Part shown: positions 5,506 to 6,879 of the stretch, in pieces
Layout: each line of letters starts with the position of its first letter
How positions within the stretch are numbered: the first letter of the stretch is position 1
NCBI GenBank assembly: GCA_030538175.1
Contig: JAUNUL010000155.1
Span: 1 to 6,879, forward strand
Direction of reading: 5' to 3'
DNA: 6,879 nt
From: Propionibacteriaceae bacterium
GTDB lineage: Bacteria > Actinomycetota > Actinomycetes > Propionibacteriales > Propionibacteriaceae
Position numbers and translations under genes: made by a program
Notes under the pieces: generated by a model
The model's database searches: none
Told to the model about the DNA's origin: nothing
Seen by the model: only the letters and a program-made list of their open reading frames with translations

Positions 5506-6167
5506 TGCACATCATCATCATGGGCTGCGGCCGGGTGGGGTCACGCCTGGCGCTCAGCCTGGAGAAGCGCGGCCACAGCGTCGCGGTCATCGATGTCGAC
5601 GTCGACGCGTTCCGCCGGCTCGGGCCGAACTTCGCCGGCCGCACCGTCAAGGGTGTGGGATTCGACCGCGAGGTGCTCGAACTCGCTGGTGTCCGGGAGG
5701 CAGACGGTTTCGCCGCGGTGTCCAGCGGCGACAACTCCAACATCCTCGCTGCCCGCGTCGTGCGGGAATTCTTCGACATCGAGAACGTCGTGGCACGCAT
5801 CTATGACCCCGACCGTGCCGCGGTCTATGAACGCCTCGGCATCCCCACGGTCGCCACCGTCCGCTGGGCCGCCGACAAGGTGCTCCGTCGACTGCTGCCC
5901 GAGGGATCCGAGCCCGTGTGGCGGGACCGTTCGGGCTCCGCGCTCCTGGTCGAGGTTCATGTGCATCCCGGATGGGTCGGCCAGACCATCGAACGCATGC
6001 AGGAAGCCGCCCGCACCCCCATCCCGTTCCTGTTGCGCGTCGGGGCTGGGATCGTCGCCCGCCCGGAGACGATCTTCCAGGAGGGCGACCTGGCGTACGC
6101 CGCGTGCGAGACCGGTCGGGTCAGCGATGTCGAGACCGTTCTCGGCGCCCCGCCCCGCAAACACTGA
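5505..6167 (+). CDS. ceoB: TrkA-type potassium uptake regulator, RCK/KTN domain (CeoB-like)
   Basis: 220 residues, the usual length of the short actinobacterial TrkA proteins. The N-terminal Rossmann (RCK_N) domain begins MHIIIMGCGRVGS with the dinucleotide motif GCGRVG (7-12) and the acidic end of the second strand at VIDVD (28-32, Asp30). It continues through SSGDNSNILAARV to about residue 118. The C-terminal RCK_C domain runs from about 138 to 215 and includes VGQTIERM and the GDLAYAACE stretch. These proteins bind NAD(H) or ATP in the cytosol and gate a membrane potassium transporter. Start is GTG, with no ribosome-binding site but a -10 placed for leaderless translation. It forms an operon with the next RCK gene (34-nt gap), like mycobacterial ceoB-ceoC. 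No TrkH/TrkG subunit is encoded in the window; the nearest membrane transporter is the divergent KimA-like protein. Confidence 0.92.
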   Translation: MHIIIMGCGRVGSRLALSLEKRGHSVAVIDVDVDAFRRLGPNFAGRTVKGVGFDREVLELAGVREADGFAAVSSGDNSNILAARVVREFFDIENVVARIYDPDRAAVYERLGIPTVATVRWAADKVLRRLLPEGSEPVWRDRSGSALLVEVHVHPGWVGQTIERMQEAARTPIPFLLRVGAGIVARPETIFQEGDLAYAACETGRVSDVETVLGAPPRKH

Positions 6168-6201
6168 TCCGCCGAACACCGAGCCGAGAAAGAGAACATC
6201 G

Positions 6202-6879
6202 ATGCGCATCGCGATCGCCGGGGCCGGGAACGTCGGTCGTTCCATCGCCCGTGAGTTGCTCGTCAACGGCCACCAGGTCCTGTTGATCGACAAGGACCCG
6301 AAAGCCATGAAGACCGAATCCGTGCCCGACGCCGAATGGCTGCTCGCGGATGCCTGCGAGATGTCATCACTGGAAACCGCCGAACTCGAACATTGCGACG
6401 TGGCAATCGCCGCCACCGGGGACGACAAGGTCAACCTCGTGCACTCGCTGCTGGCCAAGACCGAGTTCGGGGTTCCTCGCACGGTCGCGCGCGTCAATCA
6501 TCCCGGCAACGAGTGGATGTTCGATGACGTCTGGGGCGTGGACGTGTCCGTGTCGACCCCTCGCCTGATGTCGGCCCTGGTCGAGGAGGCGGTCACGGTC
6601 GGTGACCTGGTCCGACTCTTCACGTTCAAGGACGGCAGCACGAACCTCGTGGAGATGACGCTGCCCGATGACAGTCCCTGGATCGGCCGCCAACTCGCGG
6701 AGCTTGAGCTGCCCGGCGACTCGGTGCTGGTGGCGATCATCCGCGACGGCCGGGCCATGGCACCTGATCGCGATGGTGCCCTCGAAGGCGGCGACGAACT
6801 GTTGTTCGTGACCGCGGAAGAACACGAGCGGGCCCTCGCCGATGAGCTCACCTCCGACGAGATGAGCCCCCGCGTGGTG
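6202..6879 (+). CDS. ceoC: TrkA-type potassium uptake regulator, second RCK protein (CeoC-like), open at right edge
   Basis: From the ATG at 6202 the frame stays open for 226 codons to the last base, and no stop is reached. CeoC-type proteins are about this long, so only a few codons are probably missing. The RCK_N domain starts MRIAIAGAGNVGRS, with GAGNVG at 7-12 and Asp30 in LLIDKD. AATGDDKVNLVHSLLAK and TVARVNHPGNEWMF follow. The RCK_C part (about 138-213) includes SPWIGRQLAELELPGDS and GGDELLFVTAEEH. It is the likely partner of the preceding CeoB-like protein; RCK domains assemble as rings of several copies, and two-gene RCK pairs may form mixed assemblies. A weak purine-rich GAAAGAGA (6188-6195) lies 6 nt before the ATG, and the 34-nt gap holds no promoter I can see, so cotranscription is expected. 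Confidence 0.9.
   Translation, partial: MRIAIAGAGNVGRSIARELLVNGHQVLLIDKDPKAMKTESVPDAEWLLADACEMSSLETAELEHCDVAIAATGDDKVNLVHSLLAKTEFGVPRTVARVNHPGNEWMFDDVWGVDVSVSTPRLMSALVEEAVTVGDLVRLFTFKDGSTNLVEMTLPDDSPWIGRQLAELELPGDSVLVAIIRDGRAMAPDRDGALEGGDELLFVTAEEHERALADELTSDEMSPRVV

Noticed and set aside
4208..5800. Minus-strand open frame of 530 codons opposite the membrane-protein and ceoB-like genes
   Set aside because: It runs through the terminator hairpin and two coupled plus-strand genes, with no recognisable domain or start signal.
1..6879. CRISPR arrays, tRNA or rRNA genes, insertion sequences, phage attachment sites
   Set aside because: No regularly spaced repeats, tRNA-like ends, transposase motifs or terminal inverted repeats were seen on either strand.

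Overview
This is a GC-rich stretch (mostly G/C at third codon positions) that reads as chromosomal DNA of a Gram-positive actinobacterium. The evidence is the gene order (aconitase, TRAM-domain RNA methyltransferase, APC-type permease, then a divergent pair of TrkA-type RCK proteins), which resembles the mycobacterial Rv2689c-Rv2690c-ceoB-ceoC block as I recall it, together with GTG starts and probable leaderless genes. I cannot name the genus; a member of the Propionibacteriales or a relative would fit.

Layout. Minus strand, right to left: a KimA/APC-like potassium transporter homologue (3600..1573) overlaps by 11 nt an RNA uracil-C5 methyltransferase of the TrmA/RumA type (1583..330). After a 233-nt gap comes the first 32 codons of aconitase (96..1), which runs off the left edge. 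The gap holds a perfect 14-bp palindrome and a 10-bp inverted repeat. Plus strand, left to right: an ECF sigma factor (about 3720..4283), coupled by an ATGA overlap to a single-pass membrane protein with a large outside domain (4280..5425). A strong hairpin and a probable leaderless promoter follow, then two TrkA/RCK proteins: ceoB-like (5505..6167) and ceoC-like (6202 to the right edge, stop not reached).

How they may work together. The KimA-like permease carries the Asp36/Tyr43/Asp117/Tyr118 set that I recall as potassium-site residues of Bacillus KimA. The two RCK proteins are cytosolic nucleotide-binding regulators of potassium uptake. No TrkH/TrkG channel subunit is visible here, so the RCK pair may act on the permease or on a distant TrkH. 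The ECF sigma and membrane-protein pair sits between the two halves of this potassium locus. It looks like a signal-transduction module placed in, or recruited to, a potassium/osmotic homeostasis region; this last step is inference. The membrane partner lacks a classical zinc anti-sigma motif and has a tandemly repeated outside domain of unknown function. It is the least explained item in the window.
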